Numbered from the stretch's first letter, positions 1-7,361 are shown. The stretch: DNA of 15,173 bases from DASRDU01 sp035560235 (GCA_035560235.1 DATMAG010000081.1:1-15173), one strand, 5' to 3'. Made by a program: numbers and translations. Notes: generated by a model from the letters alone, not told the origin.

Positions 1-723
1 GTGCGCTTTCTGGCCCGGCCCGTATTCGGGCTTCTCGATCTGCAGCGGGAAGTCTGTTTTCAGCGATCCGCTCAGAACTGACATTTCGACGCTGGCGTCA
101 AGGTTCTCAGGCACTCTGACGCTGACGTTGCCGCTCGTTGACGCGAATTCCATACCTTCGCCGCCTTCGAGGCGCGTGATTTCCACTTTGACATCGCCGC
201 TCGTTGATTTCGCGCTGACAGTTCCGGCGACGTTGCCGACTTCGACATCGCCGCTGACTGCCGAAGCGTCAACGCGGCCATTGACGTTTCTGACGGTCAC
301 TTCGCCGCTCACCGATCTGGCGCGCAGCGTGCCGGTGACGTTCTCAACCTTGACTTCGCCGCTGACGCTTGAAATCGAATCGAACTGAAAGTTCATCGCG
401 CGCGGCACGCGCACTTCAAATCTGACGCTCGCATCGCAGTTGCATCTTTCGGGATAATGCACTCCGACCTCGACGCGATTGCCGCCGCTGCGGTCTTCGA
501 TTTCAACCTGCTCGCGGTCGCGGCCTTCCTTAATGCCGGTGACGGTGACGGCATTGCCTTCGTAACCGATCACTTCAACATTGCCGGAGACATTTCTGAT
601 GCTGATCTGCCCGCCGGGGCTGAGCTGATAGCTGCGCTGAAAGTCCTGCGCGAAAGCGCTGATGGCAGCGGCGAGAGTCAGCAGCACGGAAATGGCGATC
701 AGGCGAAACGGATGTCTGTTCAT
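1..723 (-). CDS. Secreted DUF4097-family beta-solenoid (adhesin-like) protein, 3' end cut by window edge
   Basis: The frame is open from an ATG at 723 to the window edge, giving 241 residues without a stop. The start is preceded by AAAGGA (735-740) with an 11-base spacer. Residues 1-25 are a signal peptide (hydrophobic stretch about 8-23, likely cleavage after AFA), so the product is exported. The rest is rich in short beta strands with recurring SGxV units (residues 46, 121, 139, 157, 175, 197), three of which form exact 18-residue coils at 119-172. This is the pattern of the DUF4097 / putative adhesin family (right-handed beta-helix). CNC at 94-96 gives a cysteine pair that could form a disulfide. 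Family members have no agreed biochemical function; many are encoded beside membrane stress regulators. It lies 81 bases downstream of the protease on the same strand, so co-transcription is plausible. Confident on family, no claim on function. Confidence 0.85.
   Translation of the reverse strand, partial: MNRHPFRLIAISVLLTLAAAISAFAQDFQRSYQLSPGGQISIRNVSGNVEVIGYEGNAVTVTGIKEGRDREQVEIEDRSGGNRVEVGVHYPERCNCDASVRFEVRVPRAMNFQFDSISSVSGEVKVENVTGTLRARSVSGEVTVRNVNGRVDASAVSGDVEVGNVAGTVSAKSTSGDVKVEITRLEGGEGMEFASTSGNVSVRVPENLDASVEMSVLSGSLKTDFPLQIEKPEYGPGQKAH
208..369 (-). repeat. Three tandem 54-base (18-residue) coils inside the DUF4097 gene
   Basis: On the plus strand the string gccgct recurs at 196, 250, 304 and 358, exactly 54 bases apart, and once more at 130 (66 bases, a 22-residue coil). 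In protein these are residues 119-136, 137-154 and 155-172, each beginning (S/A)VSG(E/D)V and carrying NVxGxV about nine residues later. They are the rungs of a beta-solenoid rather than a recent DNA duplication, since the codons between the anchors differ. Confidence 0.75.
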
Positions 724-804
724 AAGCGTGGATATCCTTTCAGTTTTTTTGAGCATCGTTGCTTGCCGTTACGCCGGGTGAGTGATCGGGCAGAGCGGAA
801 GGTT

Positions 805-1713
805 TCAGCGAACCGGGAAAAAATTGCGGCGCGGATTGAGAATCACAAAATGCTGCCGGTGATTAATGTAGATCGAATCGAACAGCACAGTCGGCAGCAG
901 TCCGTCTTCAATTCGTTCAGCGCCGGATTGAACGCTGGTCATTGTCACCGGCAGATCGGCAAACACTGTGCTGCCGAGTCGCAGTCGCCGCAGCCGCGAC
1001 TGTTGTGCTGTCGTGCTGCCGTGATCAGTTCCGAGCGTGACCGTCTGCTGTGCGTTCAGAACGAGGTCAGGAGGCGCAATCGGAGTGAACAGAATCAGGC
1101 CCGGCGCGGCTGAATCGAGCAGCAGCCGAAACTGCCTGTCGCTGGCTGTGGTCTGCGCTTTGATGAGCAGCCGGTTCTCGGACAGTTCAAACGGCAGCCG
1201 TTCGCCGCACAACTCGCTGACCGGCTCATCATTCAGCTCAAATTCAATGCGCCGGTCGCGGTAACTGAGCAGATAGTTGAAACGCGAAAGAAAGTTCTGC
1301 CCCACTACGCCGCAGAGGCCCGGATGGAGAGCGCGAATTGCGCGCAGGTCGGTAATCAGCACTTCAAGCTCATCTGCCCTGGCCGAGGCCAGACTGAGAC
1401 TGCTCAGCCTCGAACGAAGGACGGTTTCAGAGCCGGTGACGGTGATCAGTTCAATGCGGTCAAGCGGGCGCAGCCCGAGCTGCTGTGCGAACTCAGTCGT
1501 GAGCAGGGTCGTACTGCTTCCCGTATCGAGCAGGAATTCATATGGCCCCGCGCCATTGACTGTAACTGAAGTGACAATCAGATAGTCACGCACCAGCTTA
1601 AACTGCGCTGCAGCCTTCGCTGGCGACGCGGCCAGCGAAAGAGTGACGAACAGAGCGCTCATCAGCAGCGCGCGAATCAGATGCGAAAAAATGGATGTGT
1701 TTCTCGTTTTCAT
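805..1713 (-). CDS. Exported retropepsin-like aspartyl protease, two-lobed
   Basis: A 302-residue protein. The frame could start upstream at 1782, but the ATG at 1713 has GGAGGA (1718-1723) just before it and begins a signal peptide (MKTR, hydrophobic 13-29, likely cleavage after AKA at 32-34); the upstream 23 residues are charged and proline-rich and look like leader DNA. The mature part has a retropepsin-type active site, FLLDTGSS, with D63-T64-G65, in the context typical of Asp_protease_2 (PF13650). A second similar segment, RLLLDSAAPGLILF with D200, sits about 137 residues later, so the chain looks like two pepsin-type lobes, but D-S-A replaces the usual D-S/T-G. It is expected to act in the periplasm or on the cell surface; the substrate is unknown. 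It is divergent from the winged-helix regulator and upstream of the DUF4097 gene. Confident on fold, less on activity. Confidence 0.85.
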   Translation of the reverse strand: MKTRNTSIFSHLIRALLMSALFVTLSLAASPAKAAAQFKLVRDYLIVTSVTVNGAGPYEFLLDTGSSTTLLTTEFAQQLGLRPLDRIELITVTGSETVLRSRLSSLSLASARADELEVLITDLRAIRALHPGLCGVVGQNFLSRFNYLLSYRDRRIEFELNDEPVSELCGERLPFELSENRLLIKAQTTASDRQFRLLLDSAAPGLILFTPIAPPDLVLNAQQTVTLGTDHGSTTAQQSRLRRLRLGSTVFADLPVTMTSVQSGAERIEDGLLPTVLFDSIYINHRQHFVILNPRRNFFPVR

Positions 1714-1714
1714 G

Positions 1715-1746
1715 GAATCCTCCGCGTTTGCCGGTCGCGGGGATTC
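1715..1746 (-). promoter_or_regulatory. Hairpin covering the protease ribosome binding site
   Basis: Positions 1715-1720 and 1722-1726 pair with 1741-1746 and 1736-1740 (GAATCC-CCGCG against CGCGG-GGATTC), 11 base pairs with one bulged base at 1721 and a 9-base loop. In the minus-strand transcript the 3' arm contains the GGAGGA ribosome binding site (1718-1723) and ends one base before the ATG. It can be read as a translation-controlling 5' UTR hairpin, or, as DNA, as an inverted-repeat operator between the divergent genes. The pairing is seen; the role is inferred. Confidence 0.5.
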
Positions 1747-1803
1747 TGAAAGCGGATCCGGGTTCAGGTCGTGATGCGGCACTGATGCCAGGCTGATGAT
1801 TTT

Positions 1804-3966
1804 GTGATGACAGGCAAAACCCTGATTTATCGGTTCGACAACGTGCAGGTTGACGTGCAGCGCTTCAGAGTCTCGAAGGCTGGCACGGTTCTCCCGCTTG
1901 AACCGAAGGCGTTTGAAGTGCTGGTCTTTTTAATCGGTCAGCACGGGCGGCTGGTCGAAAAAAACGAGCTGCTCGATGCGGTCTGGAAGGATGCGTTTGT
2001 CACGCCGAACGCGCTGACGCGGGTGATCGCTCATCTGCGCCGCACGCTGGGCGACGATGCCCGGGAAGCGAAATACATCGAAACCGTGCCGACGCGCGGC
2101 TACCGCTTCATTGCCGAAGTCGAAGTGAAGAATGAATCAGGCGACGGCGAGGAAACATCCAGCCCACCGCCCCGGCCATTGCCTGGAAAGGCTGAAGAGC
2201 GACGGAAGTATTCATTGATCGCAGCGCTGCCTGTGCTCGCTGCAGTCCTGGCCCTTGTCGCCATTGCCTGGCTGCGGCGCGCTCCGGCTGAACTGGCAGA
2301 GCGCGCCGGGGTGCTGAGAACGGTGCAGGTGACGAACAATGCGGGGCTGGACATCTTTCCGGCCTTCTCTCCCGACGAGAGCGCGATTGCCTATAGTTCG
2401 CTGCGCAACGGCAGCTTTGAAGTCTTTATCAGGCAGCTTGCGCCCGGTGGCCGCGAGCTTCAGGTGACAGCGGATGGAGAACAGAACGTGCAGCCCGCGT
2501 GGTCGCCTGACGGGCGGATGATTGCTTATCACTCGCGCCAGCGCGGCGGCATCAGGCTGATTCCGGCGCTCGGCGGAGTGGCGATGCCGCTGACCGATTT
2601 CGGTTCCCGGCCTGCCTGGTCACGCGACGGCAAATGGATCGCCTTCCAGTCAGACGCGCAATCCGATCTGAGCCAGACGGGCTTCGGCGCCTTTGCGCCT
2701 TCAACTCTCTGGCTGATTCCGGCCAGCGGCGGCACGGCGCGACAACTGACTCAGCCCGATCAGCCTGCCGGTGGACATGGCGCTCCGGCGTGGTCGCCTG
2801 ATGGCCGCCGCATCGTCTTTGTCAGTTACAACATCGGCTATTCGGCGCTCTGGTCTGTTGCGCCTGACGGCTCTGATCTGAAGCTGCTGCAGCAGGGCAG
2901 CGCGCTCTTTTTCGATCCGGTCTTTTCGCCCGACGGAAAGTATCTTTACGTCAGCACCGCTTCGGGCAATTTTCGTTTGTGGAAGTCGCGCATTTCTCCT
3001 GTCACCGGTCTGCCCGAAGGCACAGCGGTCGAAATCGCCAACACCGGCAACGCGCTGGCGCGCCATCTGACGATTGCGCCCGATGGCAGGCGCATCGCCT
3101 ACAGTTCGCTTGTGATGAGCAACAACATCGGCTCGGTGATGATTGCGCCCGCTTCAGGCGAGGCAGCGGGTGAACCAGTCCTGCTGACGCAGGACACTGC
3201 TTACCGCAAAACCTCGCAGTCCTTCTCGCCCGATGGCCGCACCATCGCCTACAGCGTGTGGCGCATGGGCGCGGACGGCGAAGTGTGGCTGATGAAGGCT
3301 GACGGCAGCGATCCCGTGCAACTGACCACCGAGCCTGCCGGAGTGCTCGGCTGGCTGCCCTCAGGCGATCAGGTCGCGCTGGTTTCAAAAACCGGATCGG
3401 GAGTCAGATTGTGGAAACTTGAAGTGAAGACAGGCAGAACGGCTCCGCTCACCGGCAGCAGCGTCGAGGCCCGCCTGGGCCGCCTCTCGCCTGACGGAAA
3501 ACAGATCGCCTTCAATGGCCGGGCCAACGGCACGATCAATGTGCAGACCTTTGAGCTTGAGAGCGGCGCGCTGAAACAACTGACCTTTGATCGGGAACTG
3601 ATGGGCTTTCCCGTGTGGTCGCCCGACAGCCGCTTCCTCGCCGTTGAAGTAAAACGCGGTGACGATACGCACATTGCCGTCATTCCCAAAGATGGTGGCA
3701 CGCCTGAACAACTGACGCGTGAGCGCGGTCAGAGCTGGCCCGGAAGCTGGTCGCCTGATGGCGACCGAATCGCCTTTGCCGGATTGCGCAACGGCGTCTG
3801 GAACATCTGGTGGGTGTCGCGTCGGACAAAAGAGCAGCGGGAGGTGACCCGTTACACCCGACCGAATATTTACGTGCGTTACCCTGCGTGGTCGCCGCGC
3901 GGCAATCAGATCGTTTATGAATACGCCGAAACGACCGGCAACATCTGGCTCGCCGATCTGAAGTGA
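1804..3966 (+). CDS. Membrane one-component regulator: CadC-type winged helix, one TM segment, TolB/PD40 propeller
   Basis: About 720 residues. Residues 8-105 are an OmpR/PhoB-type winged helix (Trans_reg_C): the beta-hairpin strands at the start, a recognition helix around 68-82 (TPNALTRVIAHLRRTLGD) and the wing ending VPTRGYRF at 95-102. A linker of charged and proline residues leads to a single hydrophobic segment at about 137-157, followed by positive residues. Residues 170-720 contain twelve PD40-like units of the form (W/F)SPDGxxIAY, the first at 188 and the last at 696, enough for two six-bladed TolB-type propellers, predicted outside the membrane. This is the ToxR/CadC layout: an external ligand or envelope state controls a cytoplasmic DNA-binding domain. 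GTG 1804 and ATG 1807 are both possible starts; neither has a good ribosome binding site, and an in-frame stop lies at 1783. Likely to control its divergent neighbours or itself. Target genes are inferred. Confidence 0.88.
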   Translation: MMTGKTLIYRFDNVQVDVQRFRVSKAGTVLPLEPKAFEVLVFLIGQHGRLVEKNELLDAVWKDAFVTPNALTRVIAHLRRTLGDDAREAKYIETVPTRGYRFIAEVEVKNESGDGEETSSPPPRPLPGKAEERRKYSLIAALPVLAAVLALVAIAWLRRAPAELAERAGVLRTVQVTNNAGLDIFPAFSPDESAIAYSSLRNGSFEVFIRQLAPGGRELQVTADGEQNVQPAWSPDGRMIAYHSRQRGGIRLIPALGGVAMPLTDFGSRPAWSRDGKWIAFQSDAQSDLSQTGFGAFAPSTLWLIPASGGTARQLTQPDQPAGGHGAPAWSPDGRRIVFVSYNIGYSALWSVAPDGSDLKLLQQGSALFFDPVFSPDGKYLYVSTASGNFRLWKSRISPVTGLPEGTAVEIANTGNALARHLTIAPDGRRIAYSSLVMSNNIGSVMIAPASGEAAGEPVLLTQDTAYRKTSQSFSPDGRTIAYSVWRMGADGEVWLMKADGSDPVQLTTEPAGVLGWLPSGDQVALVSKTGSGVRLWKLEVKTGRTAPLTGSSVEARLGRLSPDGKQIAFNGRANGTINVQTFELESGALKQLTFDRELMGFPVWSPDSRFLAVEVKRGDDTHIAVIPKDGGTPEQLTRERGQSWPGSWSPDGDRIAFAGLRNGVWNIWWVSRRTKEQREVTRYTRPNIYVRYPAWSPRGNQIVYEYAETTGNIWLADLK

Positions 3967-4019
3967 CTGACCGGGAGTTTTCCTTTCTCTCTCCTGCTTC
4001 CTCTCTTCCTGTTTGCGCT

Positions 4020-5084
4020 TCACGGTCTGATGGCCACTTTCAGGACACCTTCGCGGCGTTCGCCGAAAAGGCTGTAGCCTTCGCGGATCTGATCGAGTGA
4101 GAAGGAGTGCGTCAGCAGCGGCGTCAGATCAACGCGCCCGCTTCTGATGACTTCCATCAGGCGGCGCATGCGTTCCTTGCCGCCGGGACAGAGCGTCGTC
4201 ACGATGCGGTAATCACCGATGCCTGCGGCAAAGGCCTCGTACGGAATCTGCAGCTTGCCTGAATAAACGCCCAGACTTGAGAGTGTGCCGCCAGGACGCA
4301 GCACGCGCAGCGCCTGCTCGAAGGTTTCCTGCGTGCCGAGCGCTTCAATGGCCACGTCTGCGCCGCCTCCGGTCAGGCGTCTGACTTCAGCGACGACATC
4401 AACTTCCTTGTAATTCAGCACGACATCCGCGCCCAACCGCTGCGCCATCTGCAAGCGTCGCTCATCGCTGTCAACGCCGATGATGAGCGTCGCGCCCATC
4501 AGCCTCGCTCCGGCGGTCGCGCACAAACCGATTGGCCCTTCGGCAAAGACGACGACGGCGTCTCCGATTCTGACGCCTCCCGATTCAGCGCCGCTGAAGC
4601 CCGTCGAAGCGATATCGGCGAGCAGCACGACCTGTTCATCGGTCAGTTCATCAGGAATCCTGGCCAGATTCGCCTGAGCATAAGGCACCAGCAGATATTC
4701 AGCCTGCGCGCCGTTGATCGTATTGCCGAATCGCCAGCCGCCGATGGCCTCGTATCCGCTGCCGTGCCCGCACTGCGCCTGATGGCCTGACAGACAGGCG
4801 TGACACTGACCGCACGGAGTGATCGCGCCGACCAGCACGCGGTCACCGGGCGCGTATCCGCTCACGCCCGGCCCGATCTCTTCGATCACGCCAACCGGCT
4901 CGTGCCCGATCACCAGACCCGGACGCACCGGATATTCGCCGCGCACAATATGCAGATCGGTTCCGCAGATCGTCGTCAGCGTCACGCGAATCACCGCTTC
5001 GCCCGGCCCGGCATGCAGGCGCGGCACTTCATCCACGCGAATGTCATTGACGCCGTGAAAAACGCAGGCCTTCATCTTTTCCAT
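4020..5084 (-). CDS. Zinc-dependent medium-chain alcohol dehydrogenase (secondary-alcohol/isopropanol-type)
   Basis: 354 residues, the usual length for a medium-chain zinc dehydrogenase. ATG 5084 has GGAG (5092-5095) seven bases upstream. Catalytic zinc ligands are visible as C40 (CGTD), H61-E62 (GHEP) and probably D157; the structural zinc site is complete, C91-x2-C94-x2-C97-x7-C105. The Rossmann loop reads AEGPIG at 181-186, and D205 after the second strand (GVDSDE) suggests NAD(H) rather than NADP(H). GWRFGNTINGAQAEY and LCPGGKERMRRL resemble the isopropanol dehydrogenase branch (Clostridium/Thermoanaerobacter type), although those enzymes lack the structural zinc. It would oxidise or reduce a small secondary alcohol or polyol in the cytoplasm; exact substrate unknown. 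Convergent with the propeller gene (53-base gap) and 76 bases downstream of the channel gene on the same strand. Confidence 0.9.
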   Translation of the reverse strand: MEKMKACVFHGVNDIRVDEVPRLHAGPGEAVIRVTLTTICGTDLHIVRGEYPVRPGLVIGHEPVGVIEEIGPGVSGYAPGDRVLVGAITPCGQCHACLSGHQAQCGHGSGYEAIGGWRFGNTINGAQAEYLLVPYAQANLARIPDELTDEQVVLLADIASTGFSGAESGGVRIGDAVVVFAEGPIGLCATAGARLMGATLIIGVDSDERRLQMAQRLGADVVLNYKEVDVVAEVRRLTGGGADVAIEALGTQETFEQALRVLRPGGTLSSLGVYSGKLQIPYEAFAAGIGDYRIVTTLCPGGKERMRRLMEVIRSGRVDLTPLLTHSFSLDQIREGYSLFGERREGVLKVAIRP

Positions 5085-5160
5085 AAAAGCACTCCGGTTA
5101 TGCCGTCCTGCATGACAGCGCGCAACATTACAAACAAAGGCAGCGAAACAGACGATGGTT

Positions 5161-6018
5161 TCAGGCCCGGTTCAGTTCTGTTTCCGTCTGTCTCGTTGTT
5201 TTCGTCTGTTCCGTCGCCTCTCGTCTGCCGGCTCTGATCTCAGCGCGCAGCGCGGCGATTTCAGCGCGCAGCGCTTCGATTGATTTCGCTCCGGCCAGTT
5301 CAGCCTGATCATTCTCGGCATCACGCCCGATAAAGAATGTCGCCAGCGTGGCCGTCACGTACCCGAAGACCGCAAAGGCATAGAGCGCGAGAATGAAACA
5401 CAGCACGCGCCCTTCGGGAGTCTGCGGCCAGTACTCTGATCCCATTGTCGTCATAATCATCGCCGTCCACCAGAGCGCCGTTCCGTAACTGTTCAGGCCG
5501 CGCCCGTCCGGCGTGCTGTTTTCAAAGGCATACATTCCCGCGGCTCCGGCCAGCGTGACGATCAGCGTCAGCGCCGTGACATACCCGAAGCCGCGACGGC
5601 TCATCGTGGCTCCCAGCGCGTGCATCCCGCGATTGAGTGAACTGATGACCCGCACCAGGCGCAGCCCGCGCGCAGCCCGCGCCACGCGCAGCAGTCGCAC
5701 CACGCGCACCACTCTGAAAACACGCAGCGCCGGAACCGCCAGCGCAATCGCCGTCAGCCAGTTGCTTTTCAGCCAGGCCAGCTTGTGCGGCGCGAGCGTG
5801 AACTTCAGCGCAAAATCCAGAATGAAGATGATCCAGATAACAGTGCTGAGAGTTTCGAGCAGCGGACTCAGGCCCCGCGTCAGATCAAGAATCAGCAGCG
5901 CCAGCCACGCCAGGCCAAGCACGAGCATCGGCGTTTCAAGCCAGGCGTCAAGCTGTTCGAGAATTTCACTGCGCTCCCGCTCAAGCTGCTGTCCGGCTGC
6001 CGTCAGGGTCGTCCTCAT
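5161..6018 (-). CDS. Six-segment voltage-sensor cation channel (ion transport family) with atypical filter
   Basis: 285 residues. I place the start at ATG 6018, which has TGGAGC (ctcc at 6026-6029) seven bases upstream; the frame extends to 6123 but the extra 35 residues are not membrane- or family-like. Predicted segments: S1 30-46, S2 56-77 (ending in an acidic ILDF), S3 85-97, S4 98-124, S5 143-164, pore helix 178-190, S6 204-230, then a coiled coil about 237-263 that may assemble subunits. S4 has arginine at 99, 102, 105, 108, 111, 114, 117, 120 and 123. The pore reads TTMGSEYWP at 190-198, where potassium channels have TVGYGD. It is an inner-membrane channel of the Kv-like ion_trans superfamily; ion selectivity cannot be told from this filter. 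Divergent from the AI-2E-family gene and 76 bases upstream of the dehydrogenase. Confidence 0.85.
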   Translation of the reverse strand: MRTTLTAAGQQLERERSEILEQLDAWLETPMLVLGLAWLALLILDLTRGLSPLLETLSTVIWIIFILDFALKFTLAPHKLAWLKSNWLTAIALAVPALRVFRVVRVVRLLRVARAARGLRLVRVISSLNRGMHALGATMSRRGFGYVTALTLIVTLAGAAGMYAFENSTPDGRGLNSYGTALWWTAMIMTTMGSEYWPQTPEGRVLCFILALYAFAVFGYVTATLATFFIGRDAENDQAELAGAKSIEALRAEIAALRAEIRAGRREATEQTKTTRQTETELNRA

Positions 6019-6212
6019 CGTAATGCTCCACCATCCTCCATTGCTTCTCTGACTTGTTGCTGTCGAAGGAGCAATGCGCGTGCCAGCAGTCGGCATCGCT
6101 GATCGGCGCGCAGATTGCAGCACTCACGCTCTGAACGCGGCGCAGGATGAGCGGGCGTAATGTGCGAAGACAGGTGTGTTCAGTTGTCGAACAGAGGAAA
6201 GAAACATCAGCA

Positions 6213-7355
6213 ATGGCAATCAGTGATCACAAACGGCTGACCGAACTGACAGTCGGTGAAGCCGGACGCATGCTGGTCTATGCGCTGATCTCGCTGCTCG
6301 CCTTCGGACTGCTGGTGGCGCTGCTCGGACGGCTGCTGATTGCGCTGCTGCTCGGAGTTGTGGCGGCGGTCTATCTGCTGCCTGTGCAGAAGTGGCTGGA
6401 GCGGCATCTGCGCGTGCGTGAAGGCAGCGCGCTCGTCACGATTGCGCTGATCGTGCTGCCGCTCGCGGCGGTGACCGTTTACAGCGGCGTTGAGTTGTCG
6501 GGTTACAGCAGTCTGGCCGAAGGTCAGCGCGAACGAATCATTGCCGACATCAGCCGCGCGCTCTCGAAATATCTGCCCGTCGCGCCCGAATCAACCCGCG
6601 TCGGACTCGAAGCGGCCTTTGCCGAAGCCGTCGCCCGTTCGGTCGAGACGATTCAGGCATTGCGACAGCAGACACCGCTGCTGCTGGCCTCGCTGACGCT
6701 CTTTTTCTTCACGGTCTATTACGTGCTGACTCATCGCGTGCGGCTTGGAATTTACCTCAAGCTGCGCGTGCCGGGCGAATACCTGCCGTTTTACGAGCGG
6801 CTCACTGAGAACATCGGCGGCGCACTGCGCGGCGCGCTGCGGGCAGTGCTGATTGATCAGACGCTGAAGGCAATGGTCATTCTGCTGCTCAATCTGATCT
6901 TTGGCGTGCCGCTCGCGGTCGTCCTCGGAGTGGTGACATTTCTGATCGGTTTCTTTCCGCTGCTCGGCGAATGGGCTGTGTATATCCCGGTCAGCGTGTA
7001 CCTGCTCGTCTTTCGCCACGAACCGGCGAGCGCGGCGATCTATCTGGGCACAGGCATCACGATGACCGTCTGTTCCTCGCTGCTGCTGCGTCCGCGTCTG
7101 GCGAGCGGCAGCACGCGGCAGTTCAATTTTTACTGGATGCTCGTGGCGCTCGTGGCAGGTGTTTATTCATTCGGCATTCCCGGCGTCGTGCTCGGCCCGG
7201 CCATTCTGGGCTTTGTCAAGGCGGTGATCGAAACGCTGACAGGCCGCGTGCGCGCCGACACGTCACTGCTCGTCACTGAAATCAGGCAGGAGGCCGGCTC
7301 GGCGCCGCGTGAGCCTGCAACTGAGCCGCCCATCGTTCGCGAGGCGCGGGCGTAA
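6213..7355 (+). CDS. AI-2E/PerM-family multi-pass membrane transporter
   Basis: 380 residues from ATG 6213, preceded by AGAGGA (6193-6198) at a rather long 14-base spacer. An in-frame ATG at 6147 would add 22 polar residues and lacks a better signal, so I prefer 6213. Hydrophobic segments at about 20-38, 41-56, 73-93, 154-172, 213-237, 239-267, 271-293 and 307-341, with a soluble stretch at 95-150, give the AI-2E transport family layout (PF01594, formerly UPF0118). The conserved segment FLIGFFPLLGEWAVYIPV lies at 243-260. Members include a quorum-signal exporter (TqsA) and sodium/proton antiporters, so the substrate is open; an ion antiport role would suit the neighbouring channel. The C-terminal tail from about 345 is polar and proline/alanine-rich. 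Divergent from the channel with a 194-base gap. Confidence 0.88.
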   Translation: MAISDHKRLTELTVGEAGRMLVYALISLLAFGLLVALLGRLLIALLLGVVAAVYLLPVQKWLERHLRVREGSALVTIALIVLPLAAVTVYSGVELSGYSSLAEGQRERIIADISRALSKYLPVAPESTRVGLEAAFAEAVARSVETIQALRQQTPLLLASLTLFFFTVYYVLTHRVRLGIYLKLRVPGEYLPFYERLTENIGGALRGALRAVLIDQTLKAMVILLLNLIFGVPLAVVLGVVTFLIGFFPLLGEWAVYIPVSVYLLVFRHEPASAAIYLGTGITMTVCSSLLLRPRLASGSTRQFNFYWMLVALVAGVYSFGIPGVVLGPAILGFVKAVIETLTGRVRADTSLLVTEIRQEAGSAPREPATEPPIVREARA

Positions 7356-7361
7356 GGAAAT

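Noticed and set aside
457..1113. Plus-strand open frame of 218 codons across the DUF4097 and protease genes
   Set aside because: It lies antisense to two proteins with clear signal peptides and family motifs, has no ribosome binding site, and its translation has no recognisable domain; it reflects G+C-rich antisense openness.
1714..1782. Longer N-terminus of the protease starting at 1782
   Set aside because: It would put a 23-residue charged, proline-rich leader before a clean signal peptide; GGAGGA stands directly before ATG 1713.
3967..4019. Pyrimidine-rich junction between the propeller gene and the dehydrogenase as a terminator
   Set aside because: C/T-rich but I find no stem before it on either strand; a Rho-dependent end is possible but not supported.
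4525..4545. Alcohol dehydrogenase Rossmann loop AEGPIG instead of GxGxxG
   Set aside because: Alanine at the first glycine position is, as far as I recall, common in this branch of zinc dehydrogenases, and all zinc ligands are intact, so I do not treat it as a defect.
6019..6123. Longer N-terminus of the ion channel (start at 6123)
   Set aside because: The extra 35 residues are low-complexity and without family similarity, and a proper ribosome binding site precedes ATG 6018.
6177..6193. TGTTC-N7-GAACA inverted repeat upstream of the AI-2E gene as an operator
   Set aside because: Only five base pairs per arm, single copy, and not matching a known box I can name; expected by chance in this length.
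6147..6212. Longer N-terminus of the AI-2E-family protein (start at 6147)
   Set aside because: Only a G-rich triplet abuts that ATG, and the added residues are polar; ATG 6213 follows AGAGGA, although the spacer is long.
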